Shown: positions 54,913-63,474 of the stretch, piece by piece
How the letters are laid out: the number at the start of each line of letters is the position of its first letter
How positions within the stretch are numbered: the stretch's first letter is position 1
Assembly (NCBI GenBank): GCA_022844225.1
Contig: JALHMC010000002.1
Span: 178,776-242,775, forward strand
Direction of reading: 5' to 3'
Length of the DNA stretch: 64,000 nt
Source: Hyphomicrobiaceae bacterium
GTDB lineage: Bacteria; Pseudomonadota; Alphaproteobacteria; Rhizobiales; Hyphomicrobiaceae
The notes under the pieces: model-generated
Told to the model about the DNA's origin: nothing
The model's input: the letters and a program-made list of their open reading frames with translations, nothing else
The model's database searches: none
Program-made: the position numbers and the translations under genes

Positions 54913-55056
54913 CCGTTGGGTCGGCAAGGCTTTTGACGCTATCTGTCCGCAGCCTCACCCCCCAGATGTTGTGTGTGCCAACCGCTGGGCCGCGGCCGCC
55001 TAAGATCCGGATTGAATTTCTGTGGGGCTGCATAATGCAGCACGGCGGGTCCTCGC

Positions 55057-55506
55057 CTAGGCAACGGCCTCAACGGTGAGGTCCCGGCCGTTGAACTGCA
55101 CGGTTTCACCCGCCCGCGCACCCTCGATCGCCTCGAAGATCGGGGCCATCGTGGAAATACCCATGAGCTCACGCCCATGACAGGTAAACCTACTCGTCGA
55201 CACTGCGATCACGAAGTACTTGCCGGACAGCTTGATGACGGCGCCCTCCGCAACGGCTGACTTCGGCCCGAAATCGATCGCACGCAGCTTGTCGAGCTTA
55301 TCCGCATAATCATCGAGAGTGTCGTCGAGCGCTTCAGCGAAATCGCTTGCGACCTCGGCTTGCGCCTGCTCGTCGTTCTCTATCGGCTCGCTCCGATCGA
55401 GGCGCGCGGTGGAAACGTAATCGAGATAGTTGTCTCGAGCGCTGTGTAGTGCGGCCGTCTCAAGCGACAGCATGGTCTCCCGAATGTGGTCTTTGTTCCA
55501 GTCCAT
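55057..55506 (-). CDS. Hypothetical protein with GreA-like C-terminal part
   Basis: The 149-residue acidic protein starts MDWNKDHIRETMLSLETAALHSA and has a helical N-terminal half (coiled-coil-like, as in GreA) and a C-terminal half of beta strands ending APIFEAIEGARAGETVQFNGRDLTVEAVA. That end resembles the GreA/GreB FKBP-like domain. A role in transcription elongation is possible but not proven. A start at 55545 is less likely. Confidence 0.6.
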   Translation of the reverse strand: MDWNKDHIRETMLSLETAALHSARDNYLDYVSTARLDRSEPIENDEQAQAEVASDFAEALDDTLDDYADKLDKLRAIDFGPKSAVAEGAVIKLSGKYFVIAVSTSRFTCHGRELMGISTMAPIFEAIEGARAGETVQFNGRDLTVEAVA

Positions 55507-55590
55507 CTTGTCCTCGTTACTTCGTGATTTGGAGCCGACGCACATCCTGGGCGATTGCTCGAGAAGCGGTCTCCGCGAACAGCGAACGAG

Positions 55591-56163
55591 TCATTCGTCG
55601 CTAATGACGTCTTCGCCCTGGTAGGGAATTCTGATTAGCCGAGGGTCCCGAATGATGCTCGTGACGAGCCAAACGTAGGACTGTTCTGCAGTATCGAAGC
55701 CGAGGATGCTGAATGCGCCCCCGAACGGACACGCTGGAAAGTCCGGAAAGCCCTCTCTCAACACGTAGCGCTCCGGATCGCGATCGAACTCGCTTTTATA
55801 GACCTTGCGCAGCCCATGCTTGCTCGGGACGTCCTCGTCGCCAGCCGGGGCTGTCTCGCGGTGCTCGATAAGCCGTTCAGACAGGTCGCGGTGACATATC
55901 TCGTCAAATACGTCGAACGCATCGATCAGCAGGCCTTTGTGCTCGGTCGCCGGATCGGTGATGGCGTAAATGTTGGACGCGTCTTCGGCCCCGTCCCCGC
56001 TTTCGAGACGCAATGCTGCGTCGACGCGAATGCTGCATGGATCGAGCGTTGATCCGAGTTCGAGATCGACGAGAGCGCCGTCCTTCACGCGATATTCTCG
56101 GTCATAGCCTTTCGCCACGAAGGACTGCACGGCATCCAGAACGTCTGTCACTTGGGTCGGCAT
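55591..56163 (-). CDS. Conserved hypothetical protein, 190 residues
   Basis: The N-terminal about 90 residues resemble a small domain often (wrongly) named phosphoribosylpyrophosphate synthetase, with VAKGYDREYRVKDGALVDLELG and HKGLLIDAFDVFDEI. The remainder includes HGLRKVYKSEFDRDPERYVLREGFPDFPACPFGGAFSILGF. No signal peptide or catalytic motif is evident. It is between the GreA-like gene and corA. Function unknown. Confidence 0.65.
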   Translation of the reverse strand: MPTQVTDVLDAVQSFVAKGYDREYRVKDGALVDLELGSTLDPCSIRVDAALRLESGDGAEDASNIYAITDPATEHKGLLIDAFDVFDEICHRDLSERLIEHRETAPAGDEDVPSKHGLRKVYKSEFDRDPERYVLREGFPDFPACPFGGAFSILGFDTAEQSYVWLVTSIIRDPRLIRIPYQGEDVISDE

Positions 56164-56257
56164 AAACGCACCTCGAATTCGCATTGGAAGGATCGCGCCA
56201 GGGCGGAGAGCACGCAATGGCGCATCGACCAATCAGCGCGCGAAGCGTGGGCTTCCG

Positions 56258-57226
56258 TCATAGCCATTTTGCTCGCTTGAAGCGCACGAACAGGAACAGG
56301 CAGAACGTCAACATCAGTCCGAGCACGACGAAGTAGCCGTAGGCTGTATCCAGCTCAGGCATGTTCCTGAAGTTCATCCCGTATATCCCCGCTATGGCCG
56401 TCGGGACCGCAAGGATGGCCGCCCAGGCCGCGAGTTGGCGCGTGATGACACCTGTTCTCTGCGCTTCCAGCAGGCTGCTGAATTCGAAAACAGTGGACAA
56501 CACCTGGAGGAGGCCGTCGACCATGGACTGAACGCGATCGACATGGTCCGCGACGTCGTTGAAGTAGGGGCGAACTTCAGCGCTGATGCATGGAAAGTGT
56601 CCGCGCACGAGCTTGCGCACCAGCTCCGCCATAGCGCCGAGCGTACGCTGAAAGCGCGTTAGCTCGCATCGTAAGCCGAAGATGCGGGCGACTTCCTCTC
56701 GCCCGAGGAAATCGTCGAGCGACCGCCTCTCCATCTCGAGAACGTCATCTTCGATCATTTCGAAGATGGGAAGATACTGATCTACGATCCGGTGCAGGAT
56801 CGCGTGAAGGACGTAATCGACGCCCTTTCCGAACTGGGCGGGCGAGCCCTCCAGTTGCTCTCGAAGATTGCCCAATGCCCCGGCGTTGCCGTGGCGCACG
56901 GTGATGAGGTGGTTATGGCCAGTGAAGATCGCCGTTTTGCCGTAGCGTATGCGATCTCCAACCAGCTCGGCCGTCTGGGCGACGACGTAAAGCTCGCCAT
57001 TGTAAACTTCGAGCTTCGGCGGGCACATCGGGTGCATCGCGTTGTCGATCGCCAATGGATGCAGATTGTAGGTCGCCTGAAGCGTCTTCAGTTCGCCTAT
57101 TGACGGCTCGCTGAGCCCAATCCAGCAGAAGCCCGAACGGCTCTTGTCGAGCTCGACGCGCTCGTCGATCGCGACTTCGCGGATCCGCCGACCCTCGTTG
57201 TAGTAATACGCGGCGATGACGCTCAT
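56258..57226 (-). CDS. corA: CorA-family divalent-cation transporter
   Basis: The 322-residue protein has a long cytoplasmic N-terminal domain (MSVIAAYYYNEGRRIREV...), a long stalk helix and two C-terminal membrane helices with the selectivity motif YGMNFRNMPEL near residue 285. It moves Mg2+, Co2+ or Ni2+ across the inner membrane. It overlaps the GST gene by 4 bases (ATGA), so it is the last gene of the msrB-msrA/GST-corA stretch, although a hairpin lies between msrA and GST. Confidence 0.93.
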   Translation of the reverse strand: MSVIAAYYYNEGRRIREVAIDERVELDKSRSGFCWIGLSEPSIGELKTLQATYNLHPLAIDNAMHPMCPPKLEVYNGELYVVAQTAELVGDRIRYGKTAIFTGHNHLITVRHGNAGALGNLREQLEGSPAQFGKGVDYVLHAILHRIVDQYLPIFEMIEDDVLEMERRSLDDFLGREEVARIFGLRCELTRFQRTLGAMAELVRKLVRGHFPCISAEVRPYFNDVADHVDRVQSMVDGLLQVLSTVFEFSSLLEAQRTGVITRQLAAWAAILAVPTAIAGIYGMNFRNMPELDTAYGYFVVLGLMLTFCLFLFVRFKRAKWL

Positions 57227-57927
57227 GCCGGCCTCGCCGGGATGAGCAGGCCCCGCTGCACAGCTGGCCGAGCAAGGCCGCGGTCTAGCCACGCTCGGAC
57301 GTTCCGGTGATCGTCAAGGCGCAGCAGGTCGCCGGCGTCATAGCTGCCGACCAGGGCATTGACCCAGCCGAGCGTCGCAATGTCGGCGACGGAGTAGTCC
57401 TCGACGATCCAGTTGCGCCCTTCGAGCTGGCGATCCAACACCCCCAGGAGGCGCTTGGACTCGTCGGCGAACCGCTGCTGAGGCCGCTTGTCCTCATAGT
57501 CCTTGCCGCCCCAACGCAGGAAGAAACCCAGTTGACCGAACATCGGGCCGATCGCCGACATTTGGAAAAATACCCAACTGAGCGCTTCGTAACGCCTGGC
57601 TGCCGCCGCTGGGATCAGTTGGCCGGTCTTCTCGGCAAGATAGACGAGGATCGCACCGGATTCCCAAAGACCGAGCGGCTCACCGTCCGGACCGGATGGG
57701 TCAATGATCGCGGGTATGCGGCCGTTGGGATTTAGAGACACGAAAGCCGGGTCTTTGGTCTCATTCCGGCTGATGTCGATGAAGTGCGGCTCGTATGGGA
57801 GGCCGGTCTCCTCCAGCATGATGGAGACCTTGACGCCGTTTGGCGTCGGAGCCGCATAGAGCTGCAACAGATCAGTGTTGGAGGCGGGCCAGCGCTGAGT
57901 GATCGGAAACGATGAAAGGTCTGGCAT
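57223..57927 (-). CDS. Glutathione S-transferase (YfcG/disulfide-bond oxidoreductase type)
   Basis: The 234-residue protein has the thioredoxin-like N-domain (LLQLYAAPTPNGVKVSIMLEETGLPYEPHF, NPNGRIPAIIDP, ESGAILVYLAEK) and an all-helical C-domain (VEDYSVADIATLGW). The TPNG motif in place of a Tyr/Ser catalytic residue is typical of Nu-class YfcG-like enzymes with GSH-dependent disulfide reductase activity. The ATG at 57927 is preferred over 57942. It is coupled to corA. Confidence 0.9.
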   Translation of the reverse strand: MPDLSSFPITQRWPASNTDLLQLYAAPTPNGVKVSIMLEETGLPYEPHFIDISRNETKDPAFVSLNPNGRIPAIIDPSGPDGEPLGLWESGAILVYLAEKTGQLIPAAAARRYEALSWVFFQMSAIGPMFGQLGFFLRWGGKDYEDKRPQQRFADESKRLLGVLDRQLEGRNWIVEDYSVADIATLGWVNALVGSYDAGDLLRLDDHRNVRAWLDRGLARPAVQRGLLIPARPA

Positions 57928-57988
57928 GCTGGGCGATCCCACAACGTGATTTCAGCGAAGAAGCGTGACCGCCTGATTGGCTGGCTCG

Positions 57989-58017
57989 GGGACCGCATCG
58001 CTGGTCGATGCGGTCCC
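57989..58017 (-). terminator. Terminator-like stem-loop after the msrB-msrA genes
   Basis: A 12-bp perfect stem GGGACCGCATCG / CGATGCGGTCCC closes a 5-base loop (CTGGT). It lies 43 bases past the msrA stop and upstream of the GST gene. No T-run follows, so read-through into GST-corA is possible. Confidence 0.65.
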
Positions 58018-58059
58018 GATGCTTACGATCCAGGGGCTTAGCCGCGCTGGCCGTTGCAG

Positions 58060-58599
58060 CTATTCCGCTGCCTCTCCGGCGGTGCGCTGAGTGTCGCCAG
58101 CGTCATTACGTTTGGGGAGCACCCAGTTTGCGCGAGGGAAATGGCAGGTGTAGCCACCCGGCCGCTTCTCCAGATAATCCTGGTGCTCTGGCTCTGCTTC
58201 CCAGAAATCCCCAACGGGTTCGACTTCGGTGACCACCTTGCCGTCCCACAGTCCGGATGCGTCAACATCAGCGATCGTGTCTTCTGCGACGCGCTTTTGT
58301 TCGTCGTCGACGTAGTAGATGCCCGACCGGTATGAGAGTCCGCGGTCATTGCCCTGACGGTTCTTCGTGGTCGGATCGTGGATCTGGAAAAAATACTCCA
58401 GGATGTTGCGATAGTTCGTCACCTCGGGGTCGAAGATGATTTCGATCCCTTCGGCATGCGTGCCATGATTGCGATAGGTGGCGTTTGGCACGTCGCCACC
58501 GGTGTAACCCACGCGGGTCGAGACGATTCCGGGCTGCTTGCGGATCAGATCCTGCATACCCCAGAAGCACCCGCCTGCGAGAACAGCGCGCTGCTGCAT
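58060..58599 (-). CDS. msrA: Peptide-methionine (S)-S-oxide reductase, island copy 1
   Basis: The 179-residue short-form MsrA has the catalytic [10 protein letters not shown] near residue 10, [12 protein letters not shown] near 32 and a C-terminal [12 protein letters not shown] with a candidate resolving Cys. It starts one base after the msrB stop, so the two are co-translated; together they repair both S- and R-methionine sulfoxide. It closely resembles the other short copy at 61577-62080. Confidence 0.95.
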   Translation of the reverse strand: MQQRAVLAGGCFWGMQDLIRKQPGIVSTRVGYTGGDVPNATYRNHGTHAEGIEIIFDPEVTNYRNILEYFFQIHDPTTKNRQGNDRGLSYRSGIYYVDDEQKRVAEDTIADVDASGLWDGKVVTEVEPVGDFWEAEPEHQDYLEKRPGGYTCHFPRANWVLPKRNDAGDTQRTAGEAAE

Positions 58600-58600
58600 G

Positions 58601-59044
58601 TTAGGCCTCCTCTACTTGATCGAGATATTCACCGTAGCCCGCGGCTTCCATCTCATCGCGTGGGATGAAGCGAAGCGCTGCTGAGTTGATGCAGTAGCGC
58701 AGGCCGCCGCGGTCGGACGGACCATCCGGAAACACGTGACCGAGATGGCTGTCGCCGTGTACTGAGCGAACTTCAGTCCGTACCATCCCATGCGAGCTGT
58801 CTCGAACCTCGTTGACGTGCGCCGGGACGATCGGCTTGGTGAAACTCGGCCAGCCGGTGCCCGACTCGAACTTGTCCGTCGACGCGAACAACGGCTCACC
58901 GGATACGACGTCGACGTAGATGCCCGCCTCCTTGTTATCGTTGTACTCGCCGGTGAAGGGCCGCTCGGTGCCGTCCTGCTGGGTGACCCGGCGCTGTTCC
59001 GGCGTCAGGCGCTCAATTGCTTCCTTTGATTTCTCAAACTTCAT
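58601..59044 (-). CDS. msrB: Peptide-methionine (R)-S-oxide reductase
   Basis: The 147-residue enzyme reduces methionine-R-sulfoxide. The core GTGWPSF is near residue 63, [10 protein letters not shown] near 100 and the catalytic Cys is in [13 protein letters not shown] near 117. The two CxxC zinc sites found in many MsrB are absent ([11 protein letters not shown] at the first). The ATG at 59044 follows GGAGA. It is the first gene behind LysR-type site D. Confidence 0.95.
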   Translation of the reverse strand: MKFEKSKEAIERLTPEQRRVTQQDGTERPFTGEYNDNKEAGIYVDVVSGEPLFASTDKFESGTGWPSFTKPIVPAHVNEVRDSSHGMVRTEVRSVHGDSHLGHVFPDGPSDRGGLRYCINSAALRFIPRDEMEAAGYGEYLDQVEEA

Positions 59045-59114
59045 GATGGTCTCCAATACTTAGTTAGAGGTCCAGGCACACTACGTTCAGTTTATCTTTG
59101 CGGTGGTCGCCTCA

Positions 59115-59170
59115 ACTATCGCAGCGGCTCCAGTTTTTATCCAATACGTCGTGTGTATAGTTTTGATACC
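59115..59170 (-). promoter_or_regulatory. LysR-type promoter of msrB-msrA (site D)
   Basis: Reading towards msrB: box GGTATCAAAACTATA (59156-59170), 11 bases, -35 TTGGAT (59139-59144), 18 bases, -10 GATAGT (59115-59120). The first gene starts at 59044. The site lies between the LysR gene (which ends at 59194) and msrB. Confidence 0.78.
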
Positions 59171-59193
59171 GCCCGTGCACTTTGCTTGCGAGG

Positions 59194-60069
59194 TCAACTC
59201 CACTCGTAACGCGCTGCGAGTTGTGCAATTTTCCGTATCTCGACCGGCGCCGTGGACCCTGAAACGGTCGCGATCACCACCTCACGTTCCAGGGCGAAAC
59301 CCTCAATCGGTCTGGTTACCAAGCCAGGCGCGGCAGCCGATCGTTCAGGCAGAATGCAAATCCCCCGCCCTTCAGCGACGACACGCTGGACCCAATCATC
59401 TCGATCTGAGCGAAAACGAGGGCGGACGAGCACCTCCCGCCGAGCGAAGTGATCGAGGATCTGATCGCGGAACTCGCATTTCAGCCGATCCACGAACGGG
59501 AAGGCCAGGAGGTCTTCGCCGCGAACGGTGTCGGTCTCCGCTAAAGGGTGATTGACGGAGCAGCCCAGCACGAACCGTTCCTTGAACAGGGGCCGGACAT
59601 CGAGCTTGCGGTCCGGTCTCGATTCGCGGGGTAGGATGCAAGCATGGTACTTACCTGAGAGCACCTCCGACGTGTCTTCGCTCGACTGTAGCGAATGCAG
59701 TTTGATCTCGATTGACGGAACCTCTTCCAAGGCGCTGTCGAAAAATGTCGTGAAAGCCTTTGGGCCGACCGTCGGAGCGACCGCGACATCGAGAACGCGG
59801 TGTCGTCCCATGGCCCAGTTTTCCGAGTGATGCCTTACGCTTTTCATCGCGACCAGCATGCGGCGGAACTCGAGTTCGACATCCTGACCGAGGCCGGTGA
59901 GCCTGCTGTTCTTCCCGTCACGATAAATCAGCGGTCCACCAAGTTCTTCCTCCAGGCGGCGGATCGCGCGGGTCAGGCTTGGTTGGGAGACACCACTAAG
60001 ACGAGCAGCTGCCGTGAAATTCAGCGTCTCGGCCAAGTTGATGAAATAGCTGACCTGATTGAGTTCCAT
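59194..60069 (-). CDS. LysR-family transcriptional regulator
   Basis: The 291-residue regulator has the N-terminal winged helix-turn-helix (MELNQVSYFINLAETLNFTAAARLSGVSQPSLTRAIRRLEEELG) and a periplasmic-binding-like effector domain (PTVGPKAFTTFFDSALEEVPSIEI, PLFKERFVLGCSVNHPLA). Candidate redox Cys residues are present in the effector domain (ACILP near residue 150, VLGCSV near 173, LKCEF near 207). It lies just upstream of msrB, with a LysR-type box between the genes, and is the best candidate regulator for sites A-D. Its promoter overlaps two dyads at 60140-60196. Confidence 0.94.
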   Translation of the reverse strand: MELNQVSYFINLAETLNFTAAARLSGVSQPSLTRAIRRLEEELGGPLIYRDGKNSRLTGLGQDVELEFRRMLVAMKSVRHHSENWAMGRHRVLDVAVAPTVGPKAFTTFFDSALEEVPSIEIKLHSLQSSEDTSEVLSGKYHACILPRESRPDRKLDVRPLFKERFVLGCSVNHPLAETDTVRGEDLLAFPFVDRLKCEFRDQILDHFARREVLVRPRFRSDRDDWVQRVVAEGRGICILPERSAAAPGLVTRPIEGFALEREVVIATVSGSTAPVEIRKIAQLAARYEWS

Positions 60070-60139
60070 AGCCCTTCGGCCCGTGCGCCTGACAGATGCT
60101 ACCGCTGACTGAACGTCCCCCGCGGACGCCCTACAGAAG

Positions 60140-60196
60140 TATGCGCGACGCATATAATCATGACCGAGGGGCTTGTCTATATGCGCCACGCATATA
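60140..60196. promoter_or_regulatory. Two inverted repeats between the divergent LysR and hydrolase-OsmC genes
   Basis: TATGCG-CGA-CGCATA (60140-60154) and TATATGCG-CCA-CGCATATA (60178-60196) are perfect dyads with centres 40 bases apart, about four helical turns. They overlap likely promoters in both directions: on the minus strand TAGACA - 17 bases - TATATG for the LysR gene; on the plus strand TATAAT at 60153-60158. This is a strong candidate operator for a regulator controlling both genes. Confidence 0.72.
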
Positions 60197-60302
60197 AAAG
60201 AGATGTCCTGCGGTGCTGGGTTTGGTCGCGAATATGTCGATCGGTTCGGCCGAGTTTGCGCGCTGGCACGCTCGCACCGCGGCGTGTGGGAGGCTCGAAG
60301 AC

Positions 60303-61532
60303 ATGGCAGGCACTGCGTTCACGTTTCTCAACGCGGCAGGTTCACGGATTTCCGGGCGGCTAGAACCCCCGGAGGGAACACCTCGCGGCTGGGCGATTTT
60401 CGCCCATTGCTTCACCTGCGGAAAAGACAACCGTGCCGCAGTTCACATATCGCGCGCGTTGTCGCGCGCGGGCATCGGCGTCTTGAGATTTGACTTTGCC
60501 GGCGCTGGGATCGGCGAGCCGACCGCCGATGCTTTGAACTTCGCCTCGGACGTTCAGGATATCAGGTCAGGCGCAAAGGCGATGAAGGCCGCCGGTAAGA
60601 CCCCCTCTCTTCTTATCGGGCATAGTCTTGGCGGCCTTGCAGCAATCGTAGCCGCGTCAGAGCTACCAGATGTCGCTGCGGTGGCAACGATCGGTGCGCC
60701 GGCGGACCTGCACCATATCCTGAGCATCTTTAAGCAAGATGACCTCGACGCCATCAGGGAAGACGGGGAAGCCTCGGTCGAAATCGCCGGTCGATCATTC
60801 GTGATCAGTCGTAGCTTCATCGAGTCTTTGCAAGCAATCGATGTGGAGACGGCCATCAACTCACTACGACGTCCGGTGCTGGTTATGCACTCCCCGGTCG
60901 ATCAGGTGGTTGGGATCAACCATGCGTCGCGCATCTTCGTCTCCTCGCGCCACCCAAAGAGCTTCATATCGCTTGATACGGCGGATCACCTCCTCAGCGA
61001 TGCAGGCGACGCGAACTACGCTGCCGCTATGGTCGCTGCCTGGGCCAACCGCTTTCTTCCGCCACTCGTGGACGACCTCCCGCAAGTTGAAGCGGCGAAG
61101 GGCGTGAGCGCCACGGAGACGCTAGCCGGAAAGTTCCAGCTTACGGTGCGCAGCGGCGAGCACACTTTGTTTGCGGACGAGCCGCCGTCGGTCGGCGGAC
61201 TTGGCAGCGGATTGTCCCCTTATGAATTGGTGTCAGCCGGTCTAGCGGCCTGCACCGTCATGACGATGCGACTTTACGCGAACCGCAAGGGATTTCCGCT
61301 TGAGCGCGCGAGCACGACCGTCGAGCACATGAAAGTGGCAGATATGATGCCCCCCGATCGCTTCAAACGGACGGTCGTTCTGGAGGGGCCGTTGAGTGAT
61401 GAGCAGCGTGCGCGGATACTTGAGATTGCTGATCGCTGTCCGGTGGACTTGACGCTCCTCCGAGGGTCGGATGTGCAAACCGAGTTGATAGACGGATTAG
61501 CATTCATCACGCCCACGAAGGTGGAGCCGTAA
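60303..61532 (+). CDS. Alpha/beta hydrolase-OsmC fusion protein
   Basis: The 409-residue protein joins an alpha/beta hydrolase (about residues 1-255; nucleophile elbow IGHSLGGLA near 107, [11 protein letters not shown] near 37, DTADHLLSD with the catalytic His near 222) to an OsmC-like domain (about 270-405; [24 protein letters not shown] with the peroxidatic Cys and RCPVDLTLL with the second Cys). OsmC domains reduce organic hydroperoxides. The ATG at 60303 has GGGAGG upstream. It is followed directly by an msrA and a ZIP gene. Confidence 0.9.
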   Translation: MAGTAFTFLNAAGSRISGRLEPPEGTPRGWAIFAHCFTCGKDNRAAVHISRALSRAGIGVLRFDFAGAGIGEPTADALNFASDVQDIRSGAKAMKAAGKTPSLLIGHSLGGLAAIVAASELPDVAAVATIGAPADLHHILSIFKQDDLDAIREDGEASVEIAGRSFVISRSFIESLQAIDVETAINSLRRPVLVMHSPVDQVVGINHASRIFVSSRHPKSFISLDTADHLLSDAGDANYAAAMVAAWANRFLPPLVDDLPQVEAAKGVSATETLAGKFQLTVRSGEHTLFADEPPSVGGLGSGLSPYELVSAGLAACTVMTMRLYANRKGFPLERASTTVEHMKVADMMPPDRFKRTVVLEGPLSDEQRARILEIADRCPVDLTLLRGSDVQTELIDGLAFITPTKVEP

Positions 61533-61576
61533 TCGTGACTTCCGCAAAAAGTCACGGTCAATCAGTTAGCGAAACC

Positions 61577-62080
61577 ATGCGTCGAGAACGCGCAATCCTT
61601 GCTGGTGGGTGTTTCTGGGGCTTGGAGGATTTGTTTCGGCGAGCCAGGGGGGTCGTAGGCACGCGCGTTGGCTACATAGGCGGAGAGATGCCTGACCCTA
61701 CATATGCTCGTCATCATGGCCATGCGGAAGCGGTTGAGATCACATTTGATCCGGCGGTGACGAGCTATCGCAAGATCCTGGAATATTTCTTCCAGATCCA
61801 CGACCCGACAACTTACGAGCAGCAAGGTAGCGACGTCGGTCCAAGCTATCGTTCGGCGATCTTTTACACGTCGCAGGCCCAAATGGACGTGGCCTTAAAA
61901 ACGATCGCCGAGATCGAAGCGTCAGGCCGCTGGCCTGGCCCGGTGGTATCCGAAATCAACCCGGAGGAGCCGTTCTGGGAGGCGGAAGCTGAGCACCAAC
62001 TCTATCTCGCCCGGAATCCCCAGGGTTATAGCTGCCATTTCGAGCGAGCGAATTGGCGCTTGGACAGGTCAGATCGATGA
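61577..62080 (+). CDS. msrA: Peptide-methionine (S)-S-oxide reductase, island copy 2
   Basis: The 167-residue short MsrA has [11 protein letters not shown] near residue 10, [23 protein letters not shown] near 90 and the C-terminal [15 protein letters not shown] at 61535, three bases after the fusion-gene stop, is an alternative start with GGAG upstream. It is co-transcribed with the hydrolase-OsmC gene. The sequence is close to the 58060-58599 copy, so the two are recent paralogues or were acquired together. Confidence 0.94.
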   Translation: MRRERAILAGGCFWGLEDLFRRARGVVGTRVGYIGGEMPDPTYARHHGHAEAVEITFDPAVTSYRKILEYFFQIHDPTTYEQQGSDVGPSYRSAIFYTSQAQMDVALKTIAEIEASGRWPGPVVSEINPEEPFWEAEAEHQLYLARNPQGYSCHFERANWRLDRSDR

Positions 62081-62146
62081 GTTCCAAACTGGCGCGGCTT
62101 TGTCTCATGTTCGGCTTCGCGTCTCGCGATGCGAAGCGAGGTCGTG

Positions 62147-62905
62147 ATGCCTGAGTACGTGATCGCGGGCCTGTGGGGATTGCTGTCAGGCAGTGGGCTG
62201 CTTGTCGGCGCGATCGTCGCGGATGCCCTCTTTGGCAAGCTCACTCACCGCATGATTTCAGCCGTCATGGGCTTTGGCGGCGGTGTTCTGATAGCAGTTG
62301 TAGCCACCGAGCTCATTGGAGAACGGGTCTCGGACGATCTCGGGCCCACAGCGGTCATCGCGCTGCTTGCCGGCGCTGCGATCTTCAGCGGAGCCAATTT
62401 CTACCTGTCTCGGCGTGGCGCGAAGAATCGCAAGCGATGCGGTGAATGCACCGAGCAGCCGCGTGAGGGCGAGCAGCACGGGAGCGGCGCTGCGATCGCG
62501 CTCGGCAGCGTCCTTGACGGCATCCCGGAAGCGATGGTGATCGGGATGTCGGTCGCGAACGGCGGCGCGATCAGCGTTGCGGTGATCGCTGGATTCTTTC
62601 TCGCAAACGTGCCGCAGGGTCTGTCGAGTACATCGGGTATGAAAGTCGCCGGGCGATCTCGACGCTACATCTTCACGATCTGGATCGGCATCCCACTTCT
62701 CGTGGGCATTTCAGCAGCTTTGGGCAATCTGCTTTTTGGTTCGGCCGATACGCAAGCTCCCGCAATTCTTTCCTTCGCTGCGGGCGCGGTCATCGCGATG
62801 CTGGCTGAGGCAATGATTCCAGAAGCCTTCGAAAAGGCGCCTCCGTTCATCGGTTTCATAACCGTTGTGGGCTTCCTCGCAGCTTATTTGATCGCGCAGC
62901 ACTGA
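62147..62905 (+). CDS. ZIP-family metal transporter
   Basis: The 252-residue membrane protein has eight predicted helices and the ZIP pattern: ISAVMGFGGGVLIAVVATELIGE near residue 32, the metal-binding LGSVLDGIPEAMVIGMSVANG near 125 and GFFLANVPQGLSST near 155. A loop holds KNRKRCGECTEQPRE. It would take up Zn2+, Fe2+ or Mn2+, or export them. GAGG precedes the ATG. It follows msrA after 66 bases. Confidence 0.85.
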   Translation: MPEYVIAGLWGLLSGSGLLVGAIVADALFGKLTHRMISAVMGFGGGVLIAVVATELIGERVSDDLGPTAVIALLAGAAIFSGANFYLSRRGAKNRKRCGECTEQPREGEQHGSGAAIALGSVLDGIPEAMVIGMSVANGGAISVAVIAGFFLANVPQGLSSTSGMKVAGRSRRYIFTIWIGIPLLVGISAALGNLLFGSADTQAPAILSFAAGAVIAMLAEAMIPEAFEKAPPFIGFITVVGFLAAYLIAQH

Positions 62906-62927
62906 CGCCGCCACGTCAACAAGCTGG

Positions 62928-63467
62928 TTACGCGCCGTCGCTGCCTTCTCGATCCACGCCTCTTTCGTGCAGTTCGGCGTCGATTGGACAGTTGGTGCAG
63001 CCATCGTAGCAGCAGAGCCGACAAATCCGATATGAGTGCTCGAGGTTCTCCAAACGAGCGCGGAGGACGCGTTCGGCGATATCGCACAGGAGCTTCACTT
63101 CGGCAGGATCGAGGATCGAAAGACCCTCGGCGATGACTTCGTCCCGCGATGCGAGCACGCCGTCGCTCGCAACCTTCCCTGACTCAGTGAGATAGAGAGA
63201 CCGCGTGCGTCCGTCTGTTGAATGACCCCGGCGTTCGATCAGCCCTTCGGCCGCTAGCCGGTCCACGAGACGAACCGTTCCTGCGTGTGACAGGCCCACG
63301 CCGACCGCGAGCATACGAATAGATAGCCCAGGCTTGTGCGCGAGCAGCGCCAATGCAGAGGCAGCAGGGCCAGCTTCCGGCGCCCGCGATGAACTAGCGC
63401 GAACGATGTCGTCGCTGATCATGAGTGCGAACGCCCCGAAAATGTTGCGATCTCGAGGTCCATCCAT
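62928..63467 (-). CDS. MarR-family regulator with Cys-rich C-terminus
   Basis: The 179-residue winged-helix regulator has the MarR core (LSIRMLAVGVGLSHAGTVRLVDRLAAEGLIERR near residue 45, DGRTRSLYLTESGK for the wing). The C-terminus has five cysteines in a short span (ICRLCCYDGCTNCP), which could bind a metal or sense oxidants. The start at 63467 (MDGPRDRN) lies just beyond the -10 of a good promoter, so the message may be leaderless; an ATG at 63494 is the alternative. It converges with the ZIP gene. Confidence 0.88.
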   Translation of the reverse strand: MDGPRDRNIFGAFALMISDDIVRASSSRAPEAGPAASALALLAHKPGLSIRMLAVGVGLSHAGTVRLVDRLAAEGLIERRGHSTDGRTRSLYLTESGKVASDGVLASRDEVIAEGLSILDPAEVKLLCDIAERVLRARLENLEHSYRICRLCCYDGCTNCPIDAELHERGVDREGSDGA

Positions 63468-63474
63468 TGCCGCA

